Assembly (NCBI RefSeq): GCF_900609055.1
Contig: NZ_UXAW01000029.1
Coordinates: 52,131 to 116,130 of the forward strand
Source of the DNA: Pseudogemmobacter humi
GTDB taxonomy: Bacteria; Pseudomonadota; Alphaproteobacteria; Rhodobacterales; Rhodobacteraceae
DNA: 64,000 nucleotides
Direction of reading: 5' to 3'
Program-made: the position numbers and the translations under genes
Notes under the pieces: model-generated
Told to the model about the DNA's origin: nothing
The model's input: the letters and a program-made list of their open reading frames with translations, nothing else
Databases searched by the model: none
Part shown: positions 8,137-17,025 of the stretch, piece after piece
Layout: each line of letters starts with the position of its first letter
How positions within the stretch are numbered: the stretch's first letter is position 1

Positions 8137-8159
8137 CGGGCAGGATTCAGGAGGCAGAC

Positions 8160-8207
8160 ATGACCACAAGACCCCGCACGCCGATCCTCGCCCTTGAAAA
8201 GGTATAA
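8160..8207 (+). pseudogene. Truncated ABC-ATPase start or 15-codon leader ORF
   Basis: A perfect AGGAGG ribosome site (8149-8154) precedes an ATG at 8160 whose frame, MTTRPRTPILALEKV, stops after 15 codons. PILALEKV resembles the first strand of an ABC nucleotide-binding domain, suggesting the leftover start of a second ATPase. The ribosome site and first codons (GGAGGCAGACATGAC) are also identical to those of the gene at 8792. It could instead be a small leader peptide for the cytochrome gene that begins 5 bp later. Confidence 0.35.
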
Positions 8208-8212
8208 CCAAG

Positions 8213-8695
8213 ATGCAGCCGACATCCTATTCCAGAACCCAGATCGCCCTGCACTGGACGATTGCGGCCCTCGTTTTTTTCCAGATCCTCATGCATGACG
8301 GCATCGTCAAGGTATGGGACGGGCGGATGGAGGGCACGCTCCCGAACCAGCCGACAATCAATCCCCATGCCATTGCCGGCGCGCTGATCCTCGTGCTGGT
8401 CCTGTGGCGGCTGGTGCTGCGCCGTCGGCGCGGCGTCCCCGGCCTGCCGGAAGGCGAGCACCCGGCCCTGAAAGTTCTGGCCACGGGCATGCATGCGGCT
8501 CTCAACCTCCTGCTGATCCTGATGGCGCTTTCGGGAATGGCGGCGTGGATTTCCGGCGTCGAGGCGATCGGCGAAGCCCACTCCATCGCGCGGCTGGCGC
8601 TGGTTCCGCTGGTCCTCCTGCATGTCCTCGCCGCACTTTACCATCATTTCTGGCTCAAGACCGATGTGCTGCGGCGCATGCTTGGCCGGGCCTGA
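8213..8695 (+). CDS. Cytochrome b561-family di-haem membrane protein
   Basis: A 160-residue protein with four predicted membrane helices (about residues 12-30, 48-66, 86-108, 125-147). It opens YSRTQIALHWTIAALVF and contains histidines in HWT, NPHAIAG, MHAALN and LHVLAALYHHF, positions that ligate two b haems in the CybB family. Such proteins move electrons across the inner membrane, in some bacteria to periplasmic YceI-type partners or superoxide. It stands just after the ABC exporter operon and before a small membrane protein; no partner gene is adjacent. Confidence 0.85.
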   Translation: MQPTSYSRTQIALHWTIAALVFFQILMHDGIVKVWDGRMEGTLPNQPTINPHAIAGALILVLVLWRLVLRRRRGVPGLPEGEHPALKVLATGMHAALNLLLILMALSGMAAWISGVEAIGEAHSIARLALVPLVLLHVLAALYHHFWLKTDVLRRMLGRA

Positions 8696-8791
8696 GGCGG
8701 GGTCCGTTCCGCGCGCCGCAACCCGCAACCCATGGCAGGCCGGGCCACACCCGCCCGGACGCTCCCCAAACCCCGAACTTCGGAGGCAGAC

Positions 8792-9172
8792 ATGACGAGA
8801 CGACCGCGCAGCCAGACCGTTGCCGCCGCCGTCGCGGTAATCTTCGGCCTGCTGACCATCGTTTCGGGCGGCAGGGCGCTGTTCGGCGGCGTCGATATGG
8901 GCGCAGTGGTGCCATTCGTGCTGTGGTTCAACTTCTTCGCGGGCTTTGCCTATGTCCTGGCCGGGATCGGCCTGTGGCGCGGCGCGGGCTGGGCGCCGAT
9001 GCTGGCGATTGCCATTGCCACGGCCACGGTGGCCGTCTTCGCTGCCTTCCTGTGGCATGTCGGTGCCGGCGGCGCATGGGAAGCACGCACCATGGGCGCG
9101 ATGATCCTGCGCAGCGCCATCTGGATAGCCGTCGCGGCCTTTGCATTTCGGTGCCATAAGCCATCCGATTGA
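8792..9172 (+). CDS. Small four-helix integral membrane protein of unknown function
   Basis: A 126-residue protein started at the ATG at 8792 (MTRRPRSQTVAAAVAVIFGL) with a GGAGG site 5 bp upstream. About four hydrophobic segments are visible (10-30, 38-60, 68-88, 100-118). The core block VVPFVLWFNFFAGFAYVLAG and the later GGAWEARTMGAMILR recur in a frameshifted copy at 27587-27963, so this is a real conserved family. Its genomic neighbours are a cytochrome b561 and a metal ATPase here, and PHA genes and an exporter there. I do not recognise the function. Confidence 0.72.
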   Translation: MTRRPRSQTVAAAVAVIFGLLTIVSGGRALFGGVDMGAVVPFVLWFNFFAGFAYVLAGIGLWRGAGWAPMLAIAIATATVAVFAAFLWHVGAGGAWEARTMGAMILRSAIWIAVAAFAFRCHKPSD

Positions 9173-9231
9173 TACTCACCCAGCCAGCGATGGCGGCTGC
9201 CAGCCGCGACCTCGCCAGCCAGGAGCCTGAC

Positions 9232-11172
9232 ATGAAGCGTTTTCCACCTGTTGACCTGTCACTGACCCTTTCGCTCGTCACCGTGCTCGGCATGGCAATG
9301 GCGGCGGCCGGCAGGTGGCTGCCAAGCGGAGCTTTCGACGCTCTGGAGCTGCCGGGACTGGTGCTGGTCTATCTGGCTGGCGGCCTGCCCACCGGCTGGC
9401 GCGCGCTGTCGGAACTGTGGCGCGCGCGCGTGCTTGACATCGACCTGTTGATGATCGTCGCGGCAATCGCCGCCGCAATCGTCGGCGCCCCGTTCGAGGG
9501 TGCGGTACTGCTGACGCTGTTCAGCATCTCGACCACGCTGGAGGAACGCGCGCTTGGCCGCGCCCGCCGCGCCATCGAGGCCCTGATGGCGCTGCGCCCC
9601 GAGACCGCCTTGCGCAAGACCGCCAACGGCGCTGTCGAGGAAGTTCCCGCCGAGGTGCTGACCGTCGGCGATGTAGTGGTGCTGCGCCCCGGCGCCCGGG
9701 TGCCCAGTGATGGCGTGGTCGTCACCGGGCGCGGCGGCATCGACGAGGCCAATATCACCGGCGAATCCATGCCGGTGTCGAAAGAGGCCGGTGCGCAGGT
9801 GTTCGAGGCCACGATCAATCTGGACGGCGTGCTGGAGGTTGAGGTCACGCGCAGCGTCAGCGACAGCACCATCGCCCGCATGATCCGGCTGGTAACCGAG
9901 GCACAGGCCGCCCGCGCGCCCTCCGAACGGTTCAGCGAATGGTTCGGACAACGCTACACGGTCGCGGTGCTGGCGGGTGCGGTGATCGCCTTTGCCACGT
10001 TCTGGTGGCTGGGCGGCGACTGGGAACTGGCGCTTTACCGCGCCGCCACGCTGCTGGTCGCCGCCAGCCCCTGCGCCATCGTCATTTCCGTCCCCGCCGC
10101 GATCCTGTCGGCCCTTTCGGCGGCGGCGCGGGGCGGTGTTCTGTTCAAGGGCGGCGGCGCGCTGGAGACGCTGGCCGAGGTCGATATCTTCGCCTTCGAC
10201 AAGACCGGCACCCTGACCACCGGCCGCGCCGAGATGACGGAAATCGTCGCTCTGGATGGCGACGAGGCCGGGTTCCTGTCGCTGCTGGCGGGGCTGGAGG
10301 CGCATTCCGAGCACCATATCGCCGCCGCGATCCGCCGTGAGGTCGCCAGCCGCGGGCTTGATCCGGCGCAGGTGGCCGATGTGAACGCCCGGCCAGGCAT
10401 CGGCATCGAAGGGTCCGATGCGCTTGGCCCGGTTTGGGCGGGCAATGCCTATCTTGCCGAGGACATGAAGGCCGCAACGGATCACCCCGCGTTGCAGGCG
10501 CTGGCGGATGGCGCCAATACGGTCGTCTATCTGGGTCGCGGCGCCACCGTGCTGGGCGCCGTCAGCGTGGCGGATGAGGCACGGGCCAGTTCCGCCGGGG
10601 CGATCGCGGCCCTGCGCGACAGTGGTGTCCGCCGCATCGTCATGATGACCGGGGATCGCAGGTCGGTGGCGCTGCGCATCGGCGCCCGGCTTGGGCTGGG
10701 GCCCGAGGAGACTCACGCCGAAATGCTGCCACAGGACAAGGTTCGCGCGGTTGGCGAACTGGCCGCAACCGGCCGCGTCGCCTTTGTCGGCGACGGCGTG
10801 AACGACGCCGCGGCGCTGGCCCGCGCCGATGTTGGCATCGCCATGGGCGCGGCCGGGTCCGAGGTGGCGCTTCAGGCCGCCGATGTGGCGCTGCTGTCCG
10901 AGGATATGGAGCGGCTTGCGGACGCGCACCGCCTGTCGCGCCGAACGTCAAGGGTGATCCGGCAGAACCTGACCTTCGCCATCGGCGCCATGGTGGTTCT
11001 GGTCATCGGCGGGCTGTTCTTCGATCTGCCGTTGCCGCTGGTGGTGATTGGCCATGAAGGCGGCACCGTGCTGGTGGTGCTGAACGGGCTGCGGTTGCTG
11101 TCGGACCCGATCCGCCGGCCGAAGGCGTCTGTTGCCGGACAGGCGCTGACGGGTGTCGCGCAGCCCACCTGA
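9232..11172 (+). CDS. P1B-4-type metal-transporting P-type ATPase (Co/Fe/Zn exporter-like)
   Basis: A 646-residue P-type ATPase started at the ATG at 9232 (MKRFPPVDLS, AGGAG site upstream). It has the actuator motif TGES, the phosphorylation motif DKTGTLTTG and hinge GDGVNDAAAL. The membrane metal-binding motif is SPC (in AASPCAIV) rather than CPC, and the last helices carry HEGGT; SPC plus HEGGT defines the P1B-4 subgroup (CtpD/CoaT/PfeT), which exports Co2+, Fe2+ or Zn2+. There is no N-terminal metal-binding domain and only about six membrane helices are expected, both usual for this subgroup. The metal cannot be fixed from sequence. Confidence 0.88.
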   Translation: MKRFPPVDLSLTLSLVTVLGMAMAAAGRWLPSGAFDALELPGLVLVYLAGGLPTGWRALSELWRARVLDIDLLMIVAAIAAAIVGAPFEGAVLLTLFSISTTLEERALGRARRAIEALMALRPETALRKTANGAVEEVPAEVLTVGDVVVLRPGARVPSDGVVVTGRGGIDEANITGESMPVSKEAGAQVFEATINLDGVLEVEVTRSVSDSTIARMIRLVTEAQAARAPSERFSEWFGQRYTVAVLAGAVIAFATFWWLGGDWELALYRAATLLVAASPCAIVISVPAAILSALSAAARGGVLFKGGGALETLAEVDIFAFDKTGTLTTGRAEMTEIVALDGDEAGFLSLLAGLEAHSEHHIAAAIRREVASRGLDPAQVADVNARPGIGIEGSDALGPVWAGNAYLAEDMKAATDHPALQALADGANTVVYLGRGATVLGAVSVADEARASSAGAIAALRDSGVRRIVMMTGDRRSVALRIGARLGLGPEETHAEMLPQDKVRAVGELAATGRVAFVGDGVNDAAALARADVGIAMGAAGSEVALQAADVALLSEDMERLADAHRLSRRTSRVIRQNLTFAIGAMVVLVIGGLFFDLPLPLVVIGHEGGTVLVVLNGLRLLSDPIRRPKASVAGQALTGVAQPT

Positions 11173-11187
11173 ACCGTGGGGATGCGC

Positions 11188-11838
11188 TCACCCCCGAAAG
11201 ACGCGCAGATGCGGAAACGCGCCCTTTTCCAGATAGGCTTCCTCCTCGGGCGTCGATCTGCGGCCAAGGATGGCGTTGCGGTGCGGGTGGCGGCCAAAGC
11301 TGGCGATGATGCGGCGCACCTGCCCCGCTTGATCGACGAGCGAGGCATAGAGCGGCCGCAACGGCGCCGGCGCGCGGGCGGCGATGTCGCGGCGCAGGGC
11401 GATCAGCCGGTCGATGCGGGCCAGATGGTCCGACCCCTCTGCATGGCCCAGGGGCTGGGTGAAGGCGATCTGGAACCACGGCAGGCCAAGTGCCGCCCAG
11501 TCTCCGTTTTCCAACCCTTCTAGCGCCTGCGCCAATGCCGCCGGGTCTTGCGCCCAAGCCCGCGGGCTGCCCCGCCACAGCGAGCGCGGGAACTGGTCCA
11601 GCACCACGATCAGCGCCAGCCGGCTCTCGGGCGTCCCTGCCCAATGATCCAGCGCTCCCGCCGCGCCGCGTTCGGTCAGCGGGCCAAAGCGCGCCGCAAT
11701 CGTACCGTCCGCGCCGCCATGCATCCGCCAGCGCCATAGCTCGGCATGGCGGGCGGTGTCGATATCCAGCGCCCGGCCCTCGGGGAACCAGAAATCCAGA
11801 ACCTCGCCGATCTGTCTGGCATCATTGCTATCGGTCAT
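11188..11838 (-). CDS. DUF924 family protein
   Basis: A helical protein of 216 residues from the ATG at 11838 (MTDSNDARQIGEVLDFWFPE), preceded by GGGGGA; an in-frame ATG at 11850 is possible but has a poorer site. The motifs VLDFWFPEG, LIVVLDQFPRSLWRG and IASFGRHPHRNAILGR are the hallmarks of DUF924 (TPR-like, function unknown). It converges on the P-type ATPase gene, ending 15 bp from its stop. It looks like an ordinary housekeeping-type gene trapped among cargo. Confidence 0.85.
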   Translation of the reverse strand: MTDSNDARQIGEVLDFWFPEGRALDIDTARHAELWRWRMHGGADGTIAARFGPLTERGAAGALDHWAGTPESRLALIVVLDQFPRSLWRGSPRAWAQDPAALAQALEGLENGDWAALGLPWFQIAFTQPLGHAEGSDHLARIDRLIALRRDIAARAPAPLRPLYASLVDQAGQVRRIIASFGRHPHRNAILGRRSTPEEEAYLEKGAFPHLRVFRG

Positions 11839-11906
11839 GTCATCCCCCATGAAAACGCCCCCGCGCCATGGGCACGGGAGCGGAATTGTTGATGAGGCAC
11901 ACGCGC

Positions 11907-12572
11907 CTAGGCGGTCGCGGGCACCGCTGCCGGCACAGGTCGGCGCCCGCCGGGCCCGCGCGGGACGCGCAGCAGGCGCATGGCGTTGGCGATCACCACC
12001 AGTACCGAAAGCTGATGGATCAGCATGCCCTCGGCCATATGCACATCGCCGTTGAACACGCCCGCCAGCAGCCCGGCCACCGTCAAGAGCGCAATGACAA
12101 GGTTCTGGCGCATGTTGCGCAACGTCGCGCGCGAGATCGCCGTGGCCTCGGCCAGCATGTCCAGATCGTTAGCCATCAGCGCGATGTTGGCGGTCTCGAT
12201 CGCCACGTCGGACCCCGCAGCACCCGTGGCGATCAAGGTATCGGCGGCGGTCAGCTCGGGAGGTCGTTGATGCCGTCGCCGATCATGGCGACTTGGTGCC
12301 CTCGGCCTGAAACCGAGGGATAAGGTGGAGCTTGTCGTCGGGCAGACGAGCGGCGGGAACCTGTAGCTGCTCGCGGTTAGCCTGGTGATGTGCCGGATTC
12401 CAATGTCATGAAGCCGGGCGATGGCCGGCGGCCGAGGGGCACAATTGATCGAAAGGCACAAGATTCCCGCGATGCACCCATCGAGAGGAACGATCACCAG
12501 CGTATGCCCACGCTCCGGAAGCGCGGCCAATGCCAACGCCGAGGCATCGTCAAAGGCGATGCCAGGTTCGAG
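11907..12572 (-). pseudogene. Decayed C-terminal half of a P-type ATPase
   Basis: Pieces of a heavy-metal ATPase are readable in different frames. They are a nucleotide-domain stretch (EPGIAFDDASALALAALPE, then HTLVIVPLDG), LHDIGIRHITRLT where RxxxLTGD is expected, LPDDKLHLIPRFQAEG, the hinge MIGDGINDL and, in another frame, PELTAADTLIATGAAGSDVAI running to the last two membrane helices. At least two single-base frameshifts (near 12290 and 12262) and a deletion after ITRLT break it. The hinge and C-terminus resemble Cd/Zn- or Cu-type pumps rather than the intact P1B-4 gene next door. Confidence 0.75.
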
Positions 12573-12693
12573 TAGTCTTCACGATTTCGCGACAAATGCG
12601 TGGCAAGTTCCACTCTTGACCTGCGTCAACGAGTCTGAATCCTTCCTGCGATACACGAAAGCACAGTGGCCACTATAGAAAGAACTCGCCGCG

Positions 12694-14046
12694 ATGCAGC
12701 ACATCAAGCTCACCTTCTGGGGCGCTCTGGCACTGTTGACCGTTTTGTGGCTGGTCGCGGAGCCCACGGTATTCCAACCGGCCAATTTCTTCGTGCTTCG
12801 GGGAACGATGGTCCAGTACACTGGCATCATCGCCATGGCTGCAATGAGCGTTGCCATGATCTTGGCGCTGCGGCCGCGCTGGCCGGAACGGTGGTTCGGC
12901 GGGCTGGACAAAATGTACCGGCTGCACAAATGGCTGGGCATAGCGGCTCTCGTCATTTCGGTGATCCATTGGCTGTGGAGCCAAGGGCCGAAATGGGCGG
13001 TGGGCTGGGGCGTGATCGCGCCGCCGGTGCGCGGTGAGAGGCCGTCCCTGGAAAATCCGATCGAGCAGTTTCTCATGAGCCAGCGCGGGACGGCGGAGGG
13101 TCTAGGCGAATGGGCGTTCTATGCTGCTGTGCTGCTGATCGCGCTGGCGCTCATCAAATACTTCCCCTACCGGCCGTTCTATAAAACGCACCGCTTGTTG
13201 GCCGTCGTCTACCTGATACTCGTGTTCCATGCCGTGGTGCTGACCACGTTCAGCTACTGGACGTCGCCAATCGGCGCGGTGATGGCGCTGCTTCTTGCGG
13301 CAGGTACTTATGCGGCGGTCGTAGTCTTGCTACGCCTCGTCGGTGCGGGGCGGCAGGTTCGGGGCAGGATCGCCTCGCTCCATTACTATCCGGGTGTGAA
13401 GGCTCTCGAGACAGAGATCGAGGTGCAACAGGGCTGGCCCGGCCACAAGCCTGGCCAGTTTGCCTTCGCCCTGTCCGACCGTACCGAAGGGGCTCATCCC
13501 TACACGATCGCCTCTGCCTGGAACGAAAAGGATCCACGCATCACCTTCGTGACCAAGGAACTCGGCGACCACACCAGCCGTCTGCGCGAGAAGCTGAACG
13601 TGGGCCAGGAGGTCAGGATCGAAGGGCCGTATGGCTGTTTCGACTTCGACAACGGTCAGCCCCGGCAGATCTGGATCGGCGGCGGCATCGGCATCACGCC
13701 GTTCATCGCCGGCATGAAGCATCTGACGCAAGAACGGCGCGTGCATCTGGTCCAGCCTCATCCCGTAATCGACTTGTTTCACACGACCGCCGACTATGAC
13801 GAGAAGGCCATCGCCAAGCTGACGGCGGATGCGAAATCGGCGGGCGTCCGTCTGCATGTCCTGGTTGATTCCCGCGACGGCCTACTGACCGGCGAGCGTA
13901 TTCGTGCGGCTGTGCCGGATTGGCGCGACGCCAGCATTTGGTTCTGCGGTCCGACGGGGTTCGGTGAGGCGCTGCGGCGGGATTTTGCCGCGCAGGGACT
14001 GCCAGTCGCGAAGCGGTTCCATCACGAGCTATTCGCCATGAGGTAA
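12694..14046 (+). CDS. Ferric-reductase-like transmembrane flavocytochrome
   Basis: A 450-residue protein: six membrane helices in the first 215 residues with haem-ligand candidates in MYRLHKWLG, SVIHWLW, KTHRLLAV and VFHAVV, then a ferredoxin-NADP+ reductase module. FAD binding is indicated by HPYTIASAW, the nucleotide loop by GPYGCFDF, and NAD(P) binding by WIGGGIGITPFIAG; the C-terminus has CGPTGFGEAL. This is the FRE/NOX architecture, taking cytosolic NAD(P)H electrons through FAD and two b haems to the periplasmic side. It stands upstream of the flavin-based redox block at 15.4-21.6 kb, to which it may be functionally related. Confidence 0.88.
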   Translation: MQHIKLTFWGALALLTVLWLVAEPTVFQPANFFVLRGTMVQYTGIIAMAAMSVAMILALRPRWPERWFGGLDKMYRLHKWLGIAALVISVIHWLWSQGPKWAVGWGVIAPPVRGERPSLENPIEQFLMSQRGTAEGLGEWAFYAAVLLIALALIKYFPYRPFYKTHRLLAVVYLILVFHAVVLTTFSYWTSPIGAVMALLLAAGTYAAVVVLLRLVGAGRQVRGRIASLHYYPGVKALETEIEVQQGWPGHKPGQFAFALSDRTEGAHPYTIASAWNEKDPRITFVTKELGDHTSRLREKLNVGQEVRIEGPYGCFDFDNGQPRQIWIGGGIGITPFIAGMKHLTQERRVHLVQPHPVIDLFHTTADYDEKAIAKLTADAKSAGVRLHVLVDSRDGLLTGERIRAAVPDWRDASIWFCGPTGFGEALRRDFAAQGLPVAKRFHHELFAMR

Positions 14047-14458
14047 GTTTGATCTCTAGGCCATGCAATAGAGCGCAGCGGCCCGGATTCCGCGTCGCGA
14101 CCTGATGCGTAAGTCTGTCGCACAAGCTTTGACTTTTGCATCGGGCTTTTGCGACAGGATTTCCAAGAAAAATGCCGGCGATTCTGTCGCGAAACTTGGG
14201 CAGACCATCCTAAAACCTTTGAAGGGATTCCTGCTGCGGTTGGCGCATAATAGAATCAGCTTATAACCACGTGCCGAAGAGTTTTAAGACATTCTCCTCC
14301 TCAAGTTGAGCGACGCAGGACAAACAGGGGAGCTCGACACTGCACAGGGCGATTCTGGTCATGTCTAGTTCACCGCAGCTACCTCATTATTGCCTGCCGA
14401 TTCAATATGTTCTGTCCTCTCAGGATCAACATTATTCAAATCGGCACGGAGACCTTGC
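14047..14458. other. Non-coding region with clustered TGTCGC motifs
   Basis: No gene seen. Three copies of (T)CTGTCGC lie at 14114-14121 (direct), 14151-14157 (inverted) and 14183-14190 (direct), the inverted pair being framed by CTTTTGCGACAG. The arrangement resembles a multi-subsite recombinase or regulator binding region, but no recombinase gene is near. The right part, AT-rich around 14240-14330, should hold the LysR promoter. Confidence 0.4.
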
Positions 14459-15373
14459 ATGAATACACAGGCGCAGGACTGGGACGATCTGCGATTGTTT
14501 CTTGCCGTAGCCCGAGCGGGATCGCTTTCGGGCGCGGCACGGGTGCTTGGCGTGACCCATTCAACCGTTTTTCGTCGCATCGGCGCTTTCGAGCAGCGGA
14601 TGGGTGTACGACTTTTTGACCGGCTGCCCGGCGGCTATGCCCTGACGGCCGCCGGCGAAGAGATGCGCGATTCTGTCACCTGCATCGAGGAGGAGGTTGC
14701 GGCGCTGGCGCTGAAGGTCACCGGGCAGGATCAGCGGCCAAGCGGGATGATCCGTATCACCGCGACCGACCTGTTGGCCGTCGGGGTTCTTCCGCGGCAT
14801 ATCGCGGCGTTCCGGGCGGAATGGCCGGGGATCGAGATCGAGGTGGTCGTAGCCGATACCGTGCTCGACCTGACACGGCGCGAAGCCGATGTCGCGTTGC
14901 GGCTTGGCAATCCGGGGCAGGAAACACTGGTCGGACGGCGGGTCGGGCGGTTGGCCTTCGCTATCTATGCAGCGCCCGGCCTTCATGCGCGAGGGCTGAG
15001 CGACCCGGCCGATGGCGACTGGATCAGCTACGGCGCGGCCCATGGTCCGCTCAGCCGCAGTCTGGCGCGCTGGTGGCCGCAAATGCGGCAGGTTTACCGG
15101 ACGAACTCGATCATCGCCGCCCATGCCGCGGCGCAAGCGGGGATCGGTGTTGCAGCCCTGCCCTGCGTGGTTGCCGATTGCGACCCCGCACTGATTCGCG
15201 CCGCCGCATTGCCCGAGGATTTCATGCTGGATCTCTGGGTGCTGACCCATGAAGACCTGCGCCACACCGCGCGCATTCGCATCTTCGTGGATTTCATGGC
15301 CGCAGCCCTGGCCGCCGATGCCGATCTGCTGGAGGGGCGCTGCCCATGCAAGGCGATACCGGCAGGGGCATGA
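14459..15373 (+). CDS. LysR-family transcriptional regulator
   Basis: A 304-residue protein started at the ATG at 14459 (MNTQAQDWDDLRLFLAVARA), with CGGAGA upstream. The N-terminal helix-turn-helix is GSLSGAARVLGVTHSTVFRRI, then FEQRMGVRLFDRLPGGYALT, as in LysR proteins that begin DWDDLRLF. The remainder is the periplasmic-binding-like effector domain (about residues 90-295, e.g. READVALRLGNPGQETLVGR). It faces away from the flavocytochrome and toward the converging gene at 15418, so no target is evident; it may act elsewhere. Confidence 0.88.
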   Translation: MNTQAQDWDDLRLFLAVARAGSLSGAARVLGVTHSTVFRRIGAFEQRMGVRLFDRLPGGYALTAAGEEMRDSVTCIEEEVAALALKVTGQDQRPSGMIRITATDLLAVGVLPRHIAAFRAEWPGIEIEVVVADTVLDLTRREADVALRLGNPGQETLVGRRVGRLAFAIYAAPGLHARGLSDPADGDWISYGAAHGPLSRSLARWWPQMRQVYRTNSIIAAHAAAQAGIGVAALPCVVADCDPALIRAAALPEDFMLDLWVLTHEDLRHTARIRIFVDFMAAALAADADLLEGRCPCKAIPAGA

Positions 15374-15417
15374 CGCCTCTGCCGGTCCGGCCCCTTTCTG
15401 ACTTGCGCAAATAGGCC

Positions 15418-15891
15418 TCAGTTGAAATTCTGCCAGCCCGGATGCTCGAAATGCTCGCCATAGGCGTTCAACGCCTGAACAATCGTCACCGCGCCAGTCT
15501 CGACCTCGCCGGCTTCCAATGCCGAGATACCGGTCATCACCTCCCCGAGGACGATATGGAACTGCTCGTCCACCTCGGGTTCCAGCACACAGTTCTCGAC
15601 CATGAAATCGACCTGCTTCTGGACATCGGCAGCGACCCCTTTCGCAACCTCGGCCGGCAGGGTGCCGTTGTGGATCGCGTCCAGGTTCGCGGCCATGGTT
15701 CCGTGAATCGCGGTCATGCCGGTGATCATGTTTTGATCGCCCTGCCATTTGACGCCATCGTTCAGCGTGATCTTGATGGCCCCCGCGCCATGGCCGTCAT
15801 GTCCCTGGGATTGCGCGGCAGCAATGCCGGATGGCCCCAGCGCAAGGGCGAGAGCGACAGCGACGGTGGTGAAAGATTTTACAGTCCGCAC
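15418..15891 (-). CDS. Secreted helical protein of unknown function
   Basis: A 157-residue protein with a clear signal peptide (MRTVKSFTTVAVALALALG, cleavage after about AAAQS) and a His/Gly linker QGHDGHGAG. The mature part is mostly helical and acidic, with one cysteine (VENCVLEPEVDEQFHIVLG) and no CxxCH haem motif. It lies 141 bp downstream of apbE on the same strand and could belong to the periplasmic redox block. I do not recognise a named family. Confidence 0.7.
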   Translation of the reverse strand: MRTVKSFTTVAVALALALGPSGIAAAQSQGHDGHGAGAIKITLNDGVKWQGDQNMITGMTAIHGTMAANLDAIHNGTLPAEVAKGVAADVQKQVDFMVENCVLEPEVDEQFHIVLGEVMTGISALEAGEVETGAVTIVQALNAYGEHFEHPGWQNFN

Positions 15892-16032
15892 GGTGATCTC
15901 CTGTATCTGCTAAGTGGTTCTGGCCGCGGCCGGCATCGACAGAAGCGCCGGGCTTGGGATAGACATAGGCTGTCCGTTCTCGCACGAGAATTGACGAAAC
16001 CTGCAAAGACCTGTTGCACGAATGGACAGACC

Positions 16033-17025
16033 TCAGGCACGAACCAGTCCCTCGCGGCCTGCCGCCGATACCATCGGGCTGTCGAACAGCGCCCCGACGG
16101 CATGGGCCCGGATGCCGCCTGCCTCGCGCATGAGAAACAGAGCATCGAGGGAAAGGCGTGCAGCGAGTTCGCCGCCAGCCTGCGGACCCTGCACCATCAG
16201 CGCGGTTGCCCAGGCATCGGCTTCGGCGCAGCTGCTCGTGACGACCGTGACCGAGGCCGGCGACGACCGCAGCGGGCCGCCCGTCGCCGGGTCCATCGTA
16301 TGCGACAGGCGCTGGCCCTGAACGGTGATATGATGCCGGTAATCGCCCGAGGTGGCGACGGCGGCATCTTGCAGCATCAGGACCGAGTGGGGCGCGCGGC
16401 GTTCGGGATCGGGCGCCTCGACGGCAACGGTCCAGGGCATGCCGTCGGGCCGCAGCCCGGAGGCCCGCATCTCGCCGTCGATGCCAACAAGGAACCCGGT
16501 GATGCCGAAGCCCTGCAACATTTCGGCCAACCTGTCGACGCCGTACCCCTTGGCGATGCCATTCAGGTCGAGCGTGATGGGTGCATGTTTTCGCGCCAAC
16601 CCGGCCGTGCGGTCGATCTCCAGCACCTCATGCGCGGGCGGGCGCGTGGTTACCATGGTCGCACGGATAGCTCCGGCATCGGCCTCCTCGGGGCCGAAAC
16701 CCCAGGCGCGCACCGCATCGCCCATGCCGATGTTGAAAGCACCGCCCGATACAGCCCCGATCCGCAGCCCGAGGTTCAGCACCTCGGCCAAGCCGGCAGG
16801 AACGGCCACCCAGGCGCCTGCGGGCGCCCGGTTTAGGCGCATTAAGTCGCTGTCGGGTTGCCATGTCGACATCGCGGCATCGACCTCCGTCACGACCGCT
16901 TGCAGGGCAGCCTGCACCGGGGCGGGGTCCAGCCCGGCATCGGCGTGGAAAAGCGCCGACCAGCGCGTGCCCATGGTCGGGCCGTTCAGTGCGTGGCGGC
17001 CCGGGTCAGTAGATATCTTCGGCAT
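16033..17025 (-). CDS. apbE: FAD:protein FMN transferase ApbE
   Basis: A 330-residue ApbE-family protein. It shows GPTMGTRWSALF near the N-terminus, MSTWQPDSDLMRLNRAP, the LDLNGIAKGYGVDRLAE block, and SHTMDPATGGPL with the Mg-binding region. ApbE covalently attaches FMN from FAD to a Ser/Thr in a D-x3-4-GA(S/T) motif of exported proteins. No clear signal peptide is visible in this copy. Its start overlaps the end of the PepSY/reductase gene by 20 bp, so it is translationally linked to it; the DUF2271 protein two genes upstream carries a matching acceptor motif (DGITGAS). Confidence 0.92.
   Translation of the reverse strand: MPKISTDPGRHALNGPTMGTRWSALFHADAGLDPAPVQAALQAVVTEVDAAMSTWQPDSDLMRLNRAPAGAWVAVPAGLAEVLNLGLRIGAVSGGAFNIGMGDAVRAWGFGPEEADAGAIRATMVTTRPPAHEVLEIDRTAGLARKHAPITLDLNGIAKGYGVDRLAEMLQGFGITGFLVGIDGEMRASGLRPDGMPWTVAVEAPDPERRAPHSVLMLQDAAVATSGDYRHHITVQGQRLSHTMDPATGGPLRSSPASVTVVTSSCAEADAWATALMVQGPQAGGELAARLSLDALFLMREAGGIRAHAVGALFDSPMVSAAGREGLVRA

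Noticed and set aside
14114..14190. Calling the TGTCGC cluster a transposon resolution site
   Set aside because: No recombinase gene or terminal repeats are present; left as an unexplained motif cluster.
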